From Tabrizicola soli (lineage in GTDB: Bacteria > Pseudomonadota > Alphaproteobacteria > Rhodobacterales > Rhodobacteraceae), in assembly GCF_015999335.1 (NCBI RefSeq), contig NZ_JAEACP010000018.1, positions 52,421 through 116,420 of the forward strand: a stretch of 64,000 bases of DNA. The letters are read 5' to 3'. Below, in pieces: positions 17,454 through 25,370 of this stretch (position 1 is the first letter of the stretch; each line of letters starts with the position of its first letter). The notes under the pieces were generated by a model. It saw nothing but the letters and a program-made list of their open reading frames with translations. It was not told the origin of the DNA and did no database searches. A program made the position numbers and the translations under genes.

Positions 17454-17741
17454 ATGTCGCGCGTCTGCGAACTCACCGGCAAGGGCCCGATGACGGGGAA
17501 CACCGTCTCCCACGCCAACAACAAGTCCCGCCGTCGGTTCCTCCCGAACCTGAACGAAGTGACCCTGATCTCCGACGTGCTGGGCCAGTCGTTCAAGCTG
17601 CGCGTCACCGCCGCGGCGCTGCGCTCGGTCGACCACCGCGGGGGCCTCGACGCCTACCTTGCCAAGGCCCGGGACGAGGAGCTTTCGGCCGCCGCGCTGA
17701 AGATCAAGAAGGACATCGCCAAGGCGCAAGCCGCGGCCTGA
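17454..17741 (+). CDS. rpmB: 50S ribosomal protein L28
   Basis: A 95-aa ribosomal protein starting [20 protein letters not shown], followed by [13 protein letters not shown] and a helical basic C-terminus, the alphaproteobacterial long form of L28. It is part of the large subunit near the L1 stalk/E-site. The ATG at 17454 follows GAAGGAACACC, a good ribosome site; upstream in-frame codons do not match L28. A strong intrinsic terminator follows within 20 bp, so the gene is monocistronic. Confidence 0.97.
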   Translation: MSRVCELTGKGPMTGNTVSHANNKSRRRFLPNLNEVTLISDVLGQSFKLRVTAAALRSVDHRGGLDAYLAKARDEELSAAALKIKKDIAKAQAAA

Positions 17742-17758
17742 TCCGGCTGACCGGAACG

Positions 17759-17794
17759 AAAAGGCCCCGCCTCCGGATGGAAGGCGGGGCCTTT
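17759..17794 (+). terminator. Rho-independent terminator of rpmB
   Basis: AAAGGCCCCGCCT and AGGCGGGGCCTTT form a 13-bp stem with an eight-base loop, with A-run before and TTT after. It is 18 bp behind the rpmB stop and is the clearest intrinsic terminator in the window. Confidence 0.9.
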
Positions 17795-17883
17795 CGCGTT
17801 TCCCCGGGTCAAAGGAGAGGTGGGCAGATTGCCCAGCCTACACCATTTCCCCTCCGTCCGGATGTTGGCGATTGCGCCCGTAG

Positions 17884-17902
17884 GGTGGGCGATCCGCCCA
17901 CC
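17884..17902. terminator. GTAGGGTGGGCG hairpin, probable terminator of the leftward gene
   Basis: GGTGGGCG-ATC-CGCCCACC, a perfect 8-bp stem, lies just beyond the 3' end of the leftward gene that stops at 17912. The sequence context (CCCGTAGGGTG...CACCTTCGGCC) resembles the larger hairpins at 20378 and 21096, so it is likely a diverged member of that family. A weaker related hairpin (GTGGGCA-gattg-CCCAgcCTAC) lies near 17819-17842. Confidence 0.55.
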
Positions 17903-17911
17903 TTCGGCCCT

Positions 17912-18220
17912 TCAGCCGGCGCAATAGGCCTCGGCGGTGCGGCCAAAGCTCTTGTAGCGATCCCAGAACGAATCGTCCGACGCCTTCTGCGACATCCAGG
18001 TCGCATGCGCCGCTTCCGGATTCTTGAAGAACTTCGCCGCCCGGCGCTGGTCGCCGCCCGACAGCGTCATGTCCGCGGCCTGCTGGATGCAGCCGCAAAG
18101 CGCCCGGTTGCCGCCCCGGTCCGAGGCCATGCAGGCCCGCTCGATGGGGCCGGCCATGGCCGCACCCGAGAACACCGCAAGAGATGCCGCCGTCGCGGCC
18201 GCAAACAGGATGGATTTCAT
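17912..18220 (-). CDS. Conserved secreted small protein
   Basis: A 102-aa protein with a cleavable signal peptide (MKSILFAAATAASLAVFSGAAMA, cleavage near residue 23). The mature part has Cys at ERACMAS, ALCGCIQQAAD and EAYCAG, suggesting one or two disulfides, and a helix-rich RRAAKFFKNPEAAHATWM-type core. Similar periplasmic proteins in Rhodobacterales are sometimes labelled arginine transporter without support; I see no transport domain. The start at 18220 was chosen because it begins the signal peptide. Function unknown. Confidence 0.78.
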   Translation of the reverse strand: MKSILFAAATAASLAVFSGAAMAGPIERACMASDRGGNRALCGCIQQAADMTLSGGDQRRAAKFFKNPEAAHATWMSQKASDDSFWDRYKSFGRTAEAYCAG

Positions 18221-18574
18221 TCGCTCTGCCTCATCGCCGGTCCCGCGTGGCGCGTCTCCGCAACCTCCGCCGCCGGTCATTCTGTGGCAGGGATCATGCC
18301 AGATCAAAGCGAATTTATCAAGCCTTGCCAGAGGCTTGGCCGGATCGGCGCATTGCCGCAATGCCTCGCGGCCCCGACCCGGGGCGCATACAAGATGCAG
18401 TAGGCCTCCTGCCGAAGCCCGCGCGGGAAGGCCGCGACTCGCTCCAGGCGCCGCGGCTCGCGGGACTCCCGCCCCGGCCCCGTCGCACCCCCCGCGCGAC
18501 CGCCCCGAAACCCCTGCCGATCCAGCCGGAATAACCCTTCCCGGCCCCCGTTCCCTCGGCTATATGCCGAGGCC
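18221..18574. other. Gene-free divergent interval upstream of lepA
   Basis: 354 bp between a leftward secreted protein and lepA. Apart from promoters that must be present, I see only a 7-bp hairpin, CCTCGGC-TATAT-GCCGAGG (18554-18572), ending two bases before the lepA ATG. It leaves no room for a normal ribosome-binding site, so lepA may be read from a leaderless or structure-controlled mRNA. No open frame in the interval looks coding. Confidence 0.5.
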
Positions 18575-20374
18575 ATGATCGACCTTGACCGCATCCGCAA
18601 TTTCTCCATCGTGGCCCATATCGACCACGGCAAATCCACGCTCGCCGACCGGCTGATCCAGATGACGGGCACGGTCGCCGAAAGGGACATGAAGGCGCAA
18701 CTCCTCGACTCGATGGATATCGAGCGGGAACGCGGCATCACCATCAAGGCCAACACCGTCCGGATCGAATACCCGGCCAAGGACGGCAGGACCTATATCC
18801 TCAACCTCATCGACACCCCCGGCCACGTCGACTTCGCCTATGAGGTCTCCCGCTCGATGCGCGCCGTCGAAGGCTCGCTCCTGGTGGTCGACGCCTCCCA
18901 GGGCGTCGAGGCGCAGACGCTGGCCAATGTCTACCAGGCGCTGGATGCGGGGCATGAGATCGTGCCGGTCCTGAACAAGATCGACCTCCCCGCCGCCGAA
19001 CCCGAGCGGGTGAAGCAGAATATCGAGGACGTGATCGGCCTCGACGCCTCCAACGCCGTCCCGATCAGCGCCAAGACCGGCCTCGGCATCCCCGACGTGC
19101 TCGAGGCCATCGTCCACCGCCTGCCGCCGCCCAAGGGCGACCGCAACGCGCCGCTGAAGGCGATGCTGGTCGACAGCTGGTACGACCCCTACCTCGGCGT
19201 CGTGGTGATGATCCGCATCGTCGACGGCGTCGTCCGCAAGGGCGACCGCATCCGCATGATGCAGACCGGCGCGCTCTACGGCATCGACAAGCTCGCTGTC
19301 CTGAAACCCCAGATGCAGGACATCGCAGAGCTTGGCCCGGGCGAGATCGGCGTCTTCACTGCCTCGATCAAGCAGGTCCGCGACACCCGCGTCGGCGATA
19401 CCATCACCCACGAGCGCAAACCCTGCGACGCGCCGCTTCCCGGCTTCAAGCCCTCGGTCCCGGTGGTCTTCTGCGGCCTGTTCCCGGTCGACGCCAACGA
19501 CTTCGAGGCGCTGCGCGACGCCATCGAGAAGCTGGCCCTCAACGACGCGAGCTTCACCTACGAGATGGAGACCAGCGCTGCGTTGGGCTTCGGCTTCCGC
19601 ATGGGCTTCCTCGGCCTGCTCCACCTCGAAGTCGTCCGGGACCGCCTGGAACGCGAATACGACCTCGACCTGATCACCACCGCCCCCTCGGTGGTCTTCA
19701 AGCTCCACATGAAGGACGGCGAGGTCCGCGACCTGCACAACCCCGCCGACATGCCCGACCTCACCTATGTCGACCATATCGAGGAGCCGCGGATCAAGGC
19801 CACGATCATGGTCCCCGACGACTATCTCGGCGACATCCTGAAGCTCTGCCAGGACCGCCGCGGCATCCAGCTGAACCTCACCTATGCCGGGTCGCGGGCG
19901 ATGGTCGAATACGACCTGCCGCTCGCCGAAGTGGTGTTCGACTTCTACGACCGGCTGAAATCGGTGACCAAAGGCTATGCCAGCTTCGACTACCAGATCA
20001 GCGAATACCGCGAGGACAACCTGGTGAAGATGTCGATCCTGGTGAACGACGAACCCGTCGACGCCCTGTCGATGATGGTCCACCGCGACCGCGCCGAGGC
20101 GCGCGGCCGCTCCATGGTCGAGAAACTGAAGGACCTGATCCCCCGCCACATGTTCAAGATCCCCGTCCAGGCGGCCATCGGCGGCCGGGTGATCGCGCGC
20201 GAGACGATCAGTGCCATGCGCAAGGACGTGACGGCGAAATGCTACGGCGGGGATGCCACGCGGAAGAAGAAGCTGCTGGAGAAGCAGAAAGCCGGCAAGA
20301 AGAAGATGCGCCAGTTCGGCAAGGTCGAGATCCCGCAGGAGGCCTTCATCTCGGCCCTGAAGATGGATGGGTAA
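18575..20374 (+). CDS. lepA: Elongation factor 4 (LepA), translational GTPase
   Basis: A 599-aa EF4. G1 is AHIDHGKST (residues ~14-22), G2 includes [12 protein letters not shown]3 is [10 protein letters not shown] and G4 NKIDLP. Domains II, III and V follow, then the LepA-specific C-terminal domain with [14 protein letters not shown] at the end. It binds the ribosome and back-translocates or aids assembly/initiation under stress; acts in the cytoplasm and at the membrane. Length is standard. The start codon directly follows a small hairpin (18554-18572) with no Shine-Dalgarno sequence. A perfect 22-bp-arm palindrome follows the stop. Confidence 0.97.
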   Translation: MIDLDRIRNFSIVAHIDHGKSTLADRLIQMTGTVAERDMKAQLLDSMDIERERGITIKANTVRIEYPAKDGRTYILNLIDTPGHVDFAYEVSRSMRAVEGSLLVVDASQGVEAQTLANVYQALDAGHEIVPVLNKIDLPAAEPERVKQNIEDVIGLDASNAVPISAKTGLGIPDVLEAIVHRLPPPKGDRNAPLKAMLVDSWYDPYLGVVVMIRIVDGVVRKGDRIRMMQTGALYGIDKLAVLKPQMQDIAELGPGEIGVFTASIKQVRDTRVGDTITHERKPCDAPLPGFKPSVPVVFCGLFPVDANDFEALRDAIEKLALNDASFTYEMETSAALGFGFRMGFLGLLHLEVVRDRLEREYDLDLITTAPSVVFKLHMKDGEVRDLHNPADMPDLTYVDHIEEPRIKATIMVPDDYLGDILKLCQDRRGIQLNLTYAGSRAMVEYDLPLAEVVFDFYDRLKSVTKGYASFDYQISEYREDNLVKMSILVNDEPVDALSMMVHRDRAEARGRSMVEKLKDLIPRHMFKIPVQAAIGGRVIARETISAMRKDVTAKCYGGDATRKKKLLEKQKAGKKKMRQFGKVEIPQEAFISALKMDG

Positions 20375-20377
20375 CCC

Positions 20378-20437
20378 GTAGGGTGCGCTACAGCGCACCT
20401 TCGGCCGGGTGGAACGGTGCGCTGTAGCGCACCCTAC
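20378..20437. repeat. GTAGGGTGCGCTACAGCGCACC palindromic element, copy 1
   Basis: Perfect 22-bp arms (20378-20399 and 20416-20437) around a 16-base centre CTTCGGCCGGGTGGAA-type loop. It lies between convergent lepA and the RelE-type toxin, so could end both transcripts. The toxin stop codon (TAG) lies within the right arm. A near-identical copy is at 21096-21155. Confidence 0.88.
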
Positions 20438-20694
20438 CCATACGCCCCACCCCTCGGCGAGACCCGCACCACCAGGACCACCAGCCGACCGTCCTCGATC
20501 AAATAGACCACGCGCCAGTCGCCGACCCGGACCCGCCACTGGTTCACCTCGCCCACCAGCTTCAGGCACCCCGGTGGACGGGGATCGGTCCCAAGCTCGT
20601 CAATCGCCGCGACCAGCCGGTCGTGCAGCCGCCGGTCCCTGATCCGCCGCAGGTTCTTCTTCGCCTCCGGCGACAGTTCGACCCGATAGGTCAT
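20434..20694 (-). CDS. RelE/ParE-family toxin
   Basis: An 86-aa protein with the RelE/ParE fold pattern: MTYRVELSPEAKKNLRRI at the N-terminus, helix-rich LHDRLVAAIDELGTDPRPPG, then strands LKLVGEVNQWRVRVGDWRVVYLI and LVVLVVRVSPRG. RelE toxins cleave mRNA at the ribosomal A site; the basic R-x-R-x-GDWRVVY stretch holds the likely active residues. It overlaps the antitoxin gene by four bases, the usual coupled antitoxin-first order. Its stop codon is supplied by the palindromic element at 20378-20437, suggesting the 3' end was set by insertion of that element. Confidence 0.88.
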   Translation of the reverse strand: MTYRVELSPEAKKNLRRIRDRRLHDRLVAAIDELGTDPRPPGCLKLVGEVNQWRVRVGDWRVVYLIEDGRLVVLVVRVSPRGGAYG

Positions 20695-20966
20695 TCTGCG
20701 GCGCGTTCAGCCGCCGTTTCAGACAGATAGTCCTCCAGCGTCATCGCCTTCGACGGGTCCGCCAGATATTCCGCGTAAGCTTTCGCCCCCAGCCTGGCCA
20801 GTTCCTCGTTCTCCAGCCGCTCGTAATACTCCATCGCCTCAGGAGAGATCATCACCGCCACGGGTTTCCCGTGTTTCTTGATGGTGACATCCTCGCCCCC
20901 GTGCTGGACCTTGCCCAGGAGGTCGGCCAGCCTTTCCCGCGCCTCCGACACCGTGACTTCGATCAT
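20691..20966 (-). CDS. Phd/YefM-family antitoxin
   Basis: A 91-aa antitoxin beginning MIEVTVSEARERLADLLGKV, followed by KKHGKPVAVMISPEAMEYYERL, the Phd/YefM DNA-binding domain. The acidic C-terminal half (residues ~50-91) is the toxin-neutralising tail. It precedes and overlaps the RelE-type toxin by four bases. I chose the ATG at 20966; a TTG seven codons upstream would place coding sequence in the probable operator. Family members repress their own operon with the toxin as co-repressor, consistent with the inverted repeat at 20978-21025. Confidence 0.87.
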   Translation of the reverse strand: MIEVTVSEARERLADLLGKVQHGGEDVTIKKHGKPVAVMISPEAMEYYERLENEELARLGAKAYAEYLADPSKAMTLEDYLSETAAERAAE

Positions 20967-20977
20967 CGCCCGCCTGC

Positions 20978-21025
20978 TTTCGTACAAAACGTCAGAAACG
21001 CAAGATATGTCACATCTGTACGAAA
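20978..21025. promoter_or_regulatory. Probable operator/promoter of the toxin-antitoxin operon
   Basis: TTTCGTACA (20978-20986) and TGTACGAAA (21017-21025) form a perfect 9-bp inverted repeat separated by 30 bp of locally AT-rich DNA. It lies directly upstream of the antitoxin start, where Phd-type autoregulation is expected. The core promoter probably lies between the arms. Confidence 0.55.
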
Positions 21026-21095
21026 ATCAACCTCGGCTTGGAACAACCCATCCCCCGTCCTCGCGGTCCTCCGCCTCATCCACCGCCCACGGCCC

Positions 21096-21155
21096 GTAGG
21101 GTGCGCTACAGCGCACCTTCGGCCGGGTGGAACGGTGCGCTGTAGCGCAGTCTAC
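21096..21155. repeat. GTAGGGTGCGCTACAGCGCACC palindromic element, copy 2
   Basis: Same orientation and central sequence as copy 1 at 20378-20437; left arm identical, right arm (21134-21155) differs at two positions near its outer end. The two copies bracket the toxin-antitoxin pair. It lies just beyond the 3' end of the leftward entericidin-like gene. Confidence 0.88.
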
Positions 21156-21158
21156 GCC

Positions 21159-21293
21159 TCACATTCCCGCCTGGGTCTCCTGGGCTTCTTCGGTGATCGC
21201 CTCACCTGTCATCTCCAGATCACGCCCCGCGCCTTCGATGGTTTCGCACGCACTCACGGCCAAGAGGGCAAGCAGCACAAGCAAACGGGTCAT
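21159..21293 (-). CDS. Entericidin-like mini-lipoprotein
   Basis: A 44-codon gene. The translation is MTRLLVLLALLAVSACETIE followed by GAGRDLEMTGEAITEEAQET and QAGM. It shows a lipoprotein signal with lipobox AVSAC (lipidated Cys16) and the entericidin EcnA/B pattern C-x-T-x-EGAG-D. Entericidins are small membrane lipoproteins, described as a toxin/antidote pair in enterobacteria and as envelope-stress-related elsewhere. Only one gene is present. A GTCGGGG-TTCA-CCCCGAC hairpin lies upstream (21355-21372) and belongs to the preceding BrnA-like gene. Confidence 0.82.
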   Translation of the reverse strand: MTRLLVLLALLAVSACETIEGAGRDLEMTGEAITEEAQETQAGM

Positions 21294-21354
21294 CACTCGG
21301 TCCTTTCCAATCTCCAGCCCGCCCAACCGCCCGACCCGCCGGATGTTCCCGTAG

Positions 21355-21372
21355 GTCGGGGTTCACCCCGAC
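21355..21372 (-). terminator. Hairpin after the BrnA-like gene
   Basis: GTCGGGG-TTCA-CCCCGAC, a perfect 7-bp stem, seven bases past the stop of the leftward gene ending at 21379. The GTAGGTCGGG context resembles the GTAGGGTG hairpins nearby. No long U-run. Confidence 0.55.
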
Positions 21373-21378
21373 TCACCC

Positions 21379-21903
21379 TCACCGCACGAAGGGCGCCGGC
21401 TCTTCCCCGTCCAGCCCCCGCCCCTCGGCAAGGCGGCGCTGCATCGCCTCCTGCATCCGTACCCGCGCGGCCTCCACGCCCTCGGGCGTCAGTTCCAGCC
21501 CGATCTGCCGGGCGGCCTCGGCCCAGTCGGGGCCCAACTCGCCGAACTGCGGTTTCGGCCCGGCATAGGCCTCGTCGCGCTTGCGGTAATGGTCCAGCGT
21601 CTCGGCCCCCCGCAGCACCCCCGCCAGCCGCGCATGCATGTAGCTGCGCAGCACGTCGTTGATCCGCGGCCCGTAGTCCGGCCCCATCGACTTGAAGAAC
21701 TTCACCACATCCGCCTCCAGCCGCAGCGTCACCTTCGCCCTGGCCGAGCGGGGCGTCGCCCTTGCGATCTCGTGCCACTCCTCGGGGATGCGGCCGGTCG
21801 CCTCGATGGTGTTGTGCAGGTCCCATTCCAGGCGCCGCATCACATCCATCATATAGGTCATCTGCGCCCGCTGCCGGGGCGTCTGTTTGCGTAGGTCGGG
21901 CAT
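21379..21903 (-). CDS. BrnA-like antitoxin-family protein (no BrnT partner)
   Basis: A 174-aa soluble protein. The centre contains KVTLRLEADVVKFFKSMGPD followed by YGPRINDVLRSYMHARL, which matches the ribbon-helix-helix-type BrnA antitoxin domain, usually the C-terminal half of an 80-100 aa protein. Here it is flanked by an extra N-terminal helical region (RAQMTYMMDVMRRLEWDLHN) and an acidic C-terminal extension. No BrnT-type RNase gene adjoins it, so it is probably a DNA-binding regulator and not a functional antitoxin. The start at 21903 gives MPDLRKQTPRQRAQ. Confidence 0.72.
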   Translation of the reverse strand: MPDLRKQTPRQRAQMTYMMDVMRRLEWDLHNTIEATGRIPEEWHEIARATPRSARAKVTLRLEADVVKFFKSMGPDYGPRINDVLRSYMHARLAGVLRGAETLDHYRKRDEAYAGPKPQFGELGPDWAEAARQIGLELTPEGVEAARVRMQEAMQRRLAEGRGLDGEEPAPFVR

Positions 21904-22037
21904 GGCGTGCTCCTTTGCGACTGCCAGCCTGAGGCCCAAAGGTTAACGCAACCGGAAGCCGCCGGCCTGCCCGACGCAAGGCAGACAGATGCCAGACGCT
22001 TAACCCCCTGTTAACCGGCCTCTGCCACGCTGGCCCC

Positions 22038-22331
22038 ATGAAAGCCCTCGTCCCCCTCCTGTTCCTCGCCGCCTGCGGGGCCTCGCCAGCCCCCGAATTC
22101 CTCGGCGCCAAGCGCAGCGACGTCACCCTGAACGGCCGCGATTACACGGTTTTCCAGAAGGGAGAGCGGGTGGAGGTCATCCGCCTCGGCCATGCCACGC
22201 GCGGCGAACATCAGGCGATCCGCGCCACGATGATCGAACTGATCCCCCGCGTCACCGGCTGCCAGTTGCGCGAGAATACGTTGACCGGCGACAGCGGAGA
22301 AATGCGCGGCTCGCTGAACTGCCCGGCTTGA
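22038..22331 (+). CDS. Small lipoprotein, hypothetical
   Basis: A 97-aa protein with an N-terminal lipoprotein signal ([14 protein letters not shown], lipidated Cys13). The mature part contains [31 protein letters not shown] and ends with [23 protein letters not shown], giving two Cys that may bond. Patterns suggest a small beta-rich periplasmic domain. I do not recognise a family with known function. It is rightward and 50 bp before purC, so may share a transcript with it. Confidence 0.75.
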   Translation: MKALVPLLFLAACGASPAPEFLGAKRSDVTLNGRDYTVFQKGERVEVIRLGHATRGEHQAIRATMIELIPRVTGCQLRENTLTGDSGEMRGSLNCPA

Positions 22332-22381
22332 CTCGAGGGGCCAAAAACCCAAAAAGCAGGCACCGAAACGGGGGCCCGCCC

Positions 22382-23347
22382 ATGCCGACAATCGACCTTT
22401 CCCGCAGCCTGCCGCATGCGCGGATCGCGGAGCTTCCGAACCCCTATTTCGGCAAGGTCCGCGACTGCTACGATCTGCCCGACGGCACCCGGCTTCTGAT
22501 CTCCTCCGACCGGATTTCCGCGTTCGACCAGATACTTGCGGTGATCCCCTGGAAAGGCCAGGTCCTCACCCAGCTTGCCCGCTACTGGTTCGACGCGACC
22601 GCCGACATCGCGGCGAACCATGTGATCTCCTACCCGGATCCGAACGTCGTGCTGGGGCGAAGGCTGACCATCCTTCCCGTCGAGATCGTGGTCCGCGGCT
22701 ACCTTGCCGGCACCACCTCCACCTCGATTTTGACGCAATATTCCAAGGGCTTGCGCCAGATGTACGGCCATACCCTTCCCGAAGGGCTGCGCCCGAACCA
22801 GGCCCTGCCGCAGGCGATCATCACGCCGACGTCCAAGGCATTCGACGGCGGCCATGACGAGCCGCTGACCGCCGAGGAGATCGTCTCGACCGGCCTGTTG
22901 ACGAAATCGCAATGGGACGAGGTCAGCCAGAAGGCCCTGGCGCTCTTCGCGCGGGGCCAGAAGATGGCGGCGGAGCGCGGGTTGATCCTGGTCGACACGA
23001 AATATGAATTCGGCACGGATGCCGAGGGCGACATCCTGCTGGCGGACGAGATCCACACCCCCGACTCCAGCCGCTACTGGATCGCGGAAGGCTATGAAAA
23101 AGCTTTCGAAAACGGGGCCCGGCCCCCGAGCTTCGACAAGGACGTGATCCGGTCCTGGGTGGTGGCGCGCTGCGATCCCTACAAGGATCCGGTCCCGGAT
23201 ATCCCCTTGGAAATGATCGAGAAAACCGCCCGGGTCTATATCGACGCCTTCGAGAGGATCACCGGCCGGGCCTTCGTGCCCGACGCCTCGGGCGCCACTC
23301 CGCTGGAGCGTATCCGGGCCAACCTGAAGCCCTTCTTCACCACCTGA
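22382..23347 (+). CDS. purC: Phosphoribosylaminoimidazole-succinocarboxamide synthase
   Basis: A 321-aa SAICAR synthetase of the longer, yeast-like type. Visible signatures are [20 protein letters not shown] (ATP lid), [21 protein letters not shown] and [11 protein letters not shown], with TPDSSRYW near the end. It joins aspartate to CAIR in purine synthesis, using ATP. The length exceeds the ~240-aa E. coli form as expected for this subfamily. I chose the ATG at 22382 ([11 protein letters not shown]). The neighbouring genes are not purine genes, so it stands apart from a pur operon. Confidence 0.95.
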   Translation: MPTIDLSRSLPHARIAELPNPYFGKVRDCYDLPDGTRLLISSDRISAFDQILAVIPWKGQVLTQLARYWFDATADIAANHVISYPDPNVVLGRRLTILPVEIVVRGYLAGTTSTSILTQYSKGLRQMYGHTLPEGLRPNQALPQAIITPTSKAFDGGHDEPLTAEEIVSTGLLTKSQWDEVSQKALALFARGQKMAAERGLILVDTKYEFGTDAEGDILLADEIHTPDSSRYWIAEGYEKAFENGARPPSFDKDVIRSWVVARCDPYKDPVPDIPLEMIEKTARVYIDAFERITGRAFVPDASGATPLERIRANLKPFFTT

Positions 23348-23388
23348 TCCGTTTGCGCTAACAGTCGGGAAACCCAAGGGGGACGACG

Positions 23389-24312
23389 ATGATTCTCAGC
23401 TGTGGCGAGGCGCTGATCGACATGCTGCCCCGGACCTCGACCGAAGGCGAGGCCTGCTTTGCCCCCTATGCCGGGGGAGCGGTGTTCAACACGGCGATCG
23501 CCCTGGGGCGCCTTGGCGCGCCATCCGCGTTCTTGTCGGGCGTTTCCAATGACATGCTGGGGGAGATCCTGGCGGATACCTTGGCGGCGTCGAAGGTCGA
23601 CACCCGGTTTCTCGTCCGCTCGGACCGGCCGACGACGGTGGCCTTCGTCAAGCTGGTGAACGGCCAGGCGACCTATGCCTTCTACGACGAGGCGACGGCG
23701 GGGCGGATGCTGTCGATCGCCGATCTTCCGGCCCTCCCGGACGAGGTCGGCACCCTGTTCCTGGGCGGGATCAGCCTGGTGAACGATCCCGCCGCCAGCA
23801 CCTATGAGGCGCTGCAGGCGCGGGAATGTGGCAGCCGGGTCACCATGCTCGACCCCAACATCCGCCCCGGGTTCATCGCCGGGAAGGAGGCCGGGTATCG
23901 CGCCAGGATCGAGCGGATGGTGGCGCTTGCGGACATCGTCAAGCTCTCGGACGAGGACCTGCACTGGCTGGAGGGGCAGGGCGACCTCGCCTTCCTGGCG
24001 CGGGGGATCCTGGCCCGCGGGCCGAAGGTCGTCTTCATCACCGAGGGCGCGAACGGGGCGCGGGCGGTGACGGCGGGGCAGGATATTTTCTTGGCGGCGC
24101 AGAAGGTTACGGTGGTCGATACGGTCGGGGCCGGGGATACGTTCAATGCCGGGGTGCTGGCCGCGCTGCACCGGGCGGGGGCCTTGACCAAGGCAGGGGT
24201 GGCCGGGCTGGACGCTGCCACGTTGACCGCCGCGCTCGAGCTGGGCATCCGGGCGGCGGCGGTGACGGTCAGCCGCGCCGGAGCCAATCCGCCCTGGGAG
24301 AGCGAGCTGTGA
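23389..24312 (+). CDS. PfkB-family sugar kinase (fructokinase-like)
   Basis: A 307-aa ribokinase/PfkB-family kinase. The N-terminus [14 protein letters not shown] and the [16 protein letters not shown] substrate motif (residues ~27-42) match fructokinases; the C-terminal signature [17 protein letters not shown] holds the catalytic Asp (residues ~244-260). It phosphorylates a sugar, probably fructose, at the expense of ATP in the cytoplasm; the exact sugar is inference. Its stop overlaps the GTG start of dtd (GTGA), so the two are translationally coupled. A GGGGGACGACG ribosome site precedes the ATG. Confidence 0.85.
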   Translation: MILSCGEALIDMLPRTSTEGEACFAPYAGGAVFNTAIALGRLGAPSAFLSGVSNDMLGEILADTLAASKVDTRFLVRSDRPTTVAFVKLVNGQATYAFYDEATAGRMLSIADLPALPDEVGTLFLGGISLVNDPAASTYEALQARECGSRVTMLDPNIRPGFIAGKEAGYRARIERMVALADIVKLSDEDLHWLEGQGDLAFLARGILARGPKVVFITEGANGARAVTAGQDIFLAAQKVTVVDTVGAGDTFNAGVLAALHRAGALTKAGVAGLDAATLTAALELGIRAAAVTVSRAGANPPWESEL

Positions 24313-24752
24313 GGGCGGTCCTGCAGCGGGTCGCCGAGGCCCGGGTCCATGTCGATGGAGAGCTGGTCGGCGAGACCGGCAAGGGCTTCCTGATCCTGGT
24401 CTGCGCCATGGCCGGGGATGGCGAGGCGCAGGCGGAAAAGCTGGCGGCCAAGGCGGCCAAGCTGCGGGTGTTCAAGGACGATCAGGGCAAGATGAACCTA
24501 TCGGTCCGCGACATCGGCGGCGGCGCCCTGGTGGTCAGCCAGTTCACCCTGGCCGCCGACCTGCGCGGCAACCGGCCCGGCTTTTCCACCGCCGCCGCCC
24601 CGGCCGAAGGAGAACGGCTGTACCTGCATTTCAGCAAGTGCCTGGAGAAGGAGGGCGTTCCGGTCGCCAACGGCCGGTTCGGGGCCGACATGGCGGTCAG
24701 CCTGGTGAACGACGGGCCGGTGACCATCTGGATGGACACCGACCAGGGCTGA
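24309..24752 (+). CDS. dtd: D-aminoacyl-tRNA deacylase
   Basis: A 147-aa DTD. The family motifs are [18 protein letters not shown] at the start, [16 protein letters not shown] (the SQFTL motif, residues ~77-92) and the [12 protein letters not shown]-terminus containing the GP motif. It hydrolyses D-aminoacyl-tRNA and glycyl-tRNA-Ala to keep translation homochiral. The start is GTG, overlapping the kinase stop by four bases. The stop lies directly against the stop of the convergent secreted-protein gene at 24753. Confidence 0.95.
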   Translation: MRAVLQRVAEARVHVDGELVGETGKGFLILVCAMAGDGEAQAEKLAAKAAKLRVFKDDQGKMNLSVRDIGGGALVVSQFTLAADLRGNRPGFSTAAAPAEGERLYLHFSKCLEKEGVPVANGRFGADMAVSLVNDGPVTIWMDTDQG

Positions 24753-25277
24753 TCAGTTGAACGGGTTGCCGGGCGTCTGCTTGGAGATCACGTCACCGCA
24801 TTGCACCAGCGCGTCGATCGAGGCGCGCGACCCCGACAGCGAATAGTTCTGCACATCCGAGCCGTCGGCCGAACGCAGGTAAAGCCGCTGGCCCTGGGCG
24901 ACCTCGACGATGAAATTGATCCCCGCCTGATCGTCCGGCAGGGTGAACAGGACCGAGTTCTGGTAAAGCTCGGCCCCGGTCAGGTTCCAGGCCGAGCGGC
25001 GGTCGATCTGCACCTCGAGATCGGCGGTATCCCCTTCGCCGAAGGACCAGGCGGTCGAGTAGAATTGCAGCTGCACCCCGCCATCGGGGAAGGTCCAGAG
25101 CGAGAAGCTTTCGCCGGGGGCGTTCACCTCGGCCACGCAGCCGACCGAGCCGTCGTCCCAGGCGACGACCGAGACCTGCCAGTGCTTGTGCTGGAAAAGC
25201 ACCTCGGATTCCTGTGCGCCGGCGGCGCTGCCAATGACCGCCAGGGCGGCGGCGGTGATGAAATTGTTCAGGCCCAT
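24753..25277 (-). CDS. Secreted hypothetical protein
   Basis: A 174-aa protein with a signal peptide (MGLNNFITAAALAVIGSAAGA, cleavage near residue 21 before QESEV). The mature part is beta-rich, with WQVSVVAWDDGSVGCVAEV and RASIDALVQCGDVISKQTPGNPF; the two Cys may pair. The layout, with a conserved VGCVAEV-type strand and C-terminal CG-D, resembles a small periplasmic family common in Rhodobacterales whose role is unknown. The ATG at 25277 starts the signal peptide. It converges on dtd without a gap. Confidence 0.72.
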   Translation of the reverse strand: MGLNNFITAAALAVIGSAAGAQESEVLFQHKHWQVSVVAWDDGSVGCVAEVNAPGESFSLWTFPDGGVQLQFYSTAWSFGEGDTADLEVQIDRRSAWNLTGAELYQNSVLFTLPDDQAGINFIVEVAQGQRLYLRSADGSDVQNYSLSGSRASIDALVQCGDVISKQTPGNPFN

Positions 25278-25370
25278 CGTCCACTTCCCGAAATATCCCC
25301 AAGGCTCTTGTCGCGCCCGGATGCGATTCAGGCAAATGAATCTTGCTGTCATTTTTGTGGCGTGCCGCGG

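Noticed and set aside
23098..23122. AAAGCTTTCGAAAACG as another TTCGAA element
   Set aside because: It encodes the conserved YEKAFENG stretch of purC and has no second palindrome beside it.
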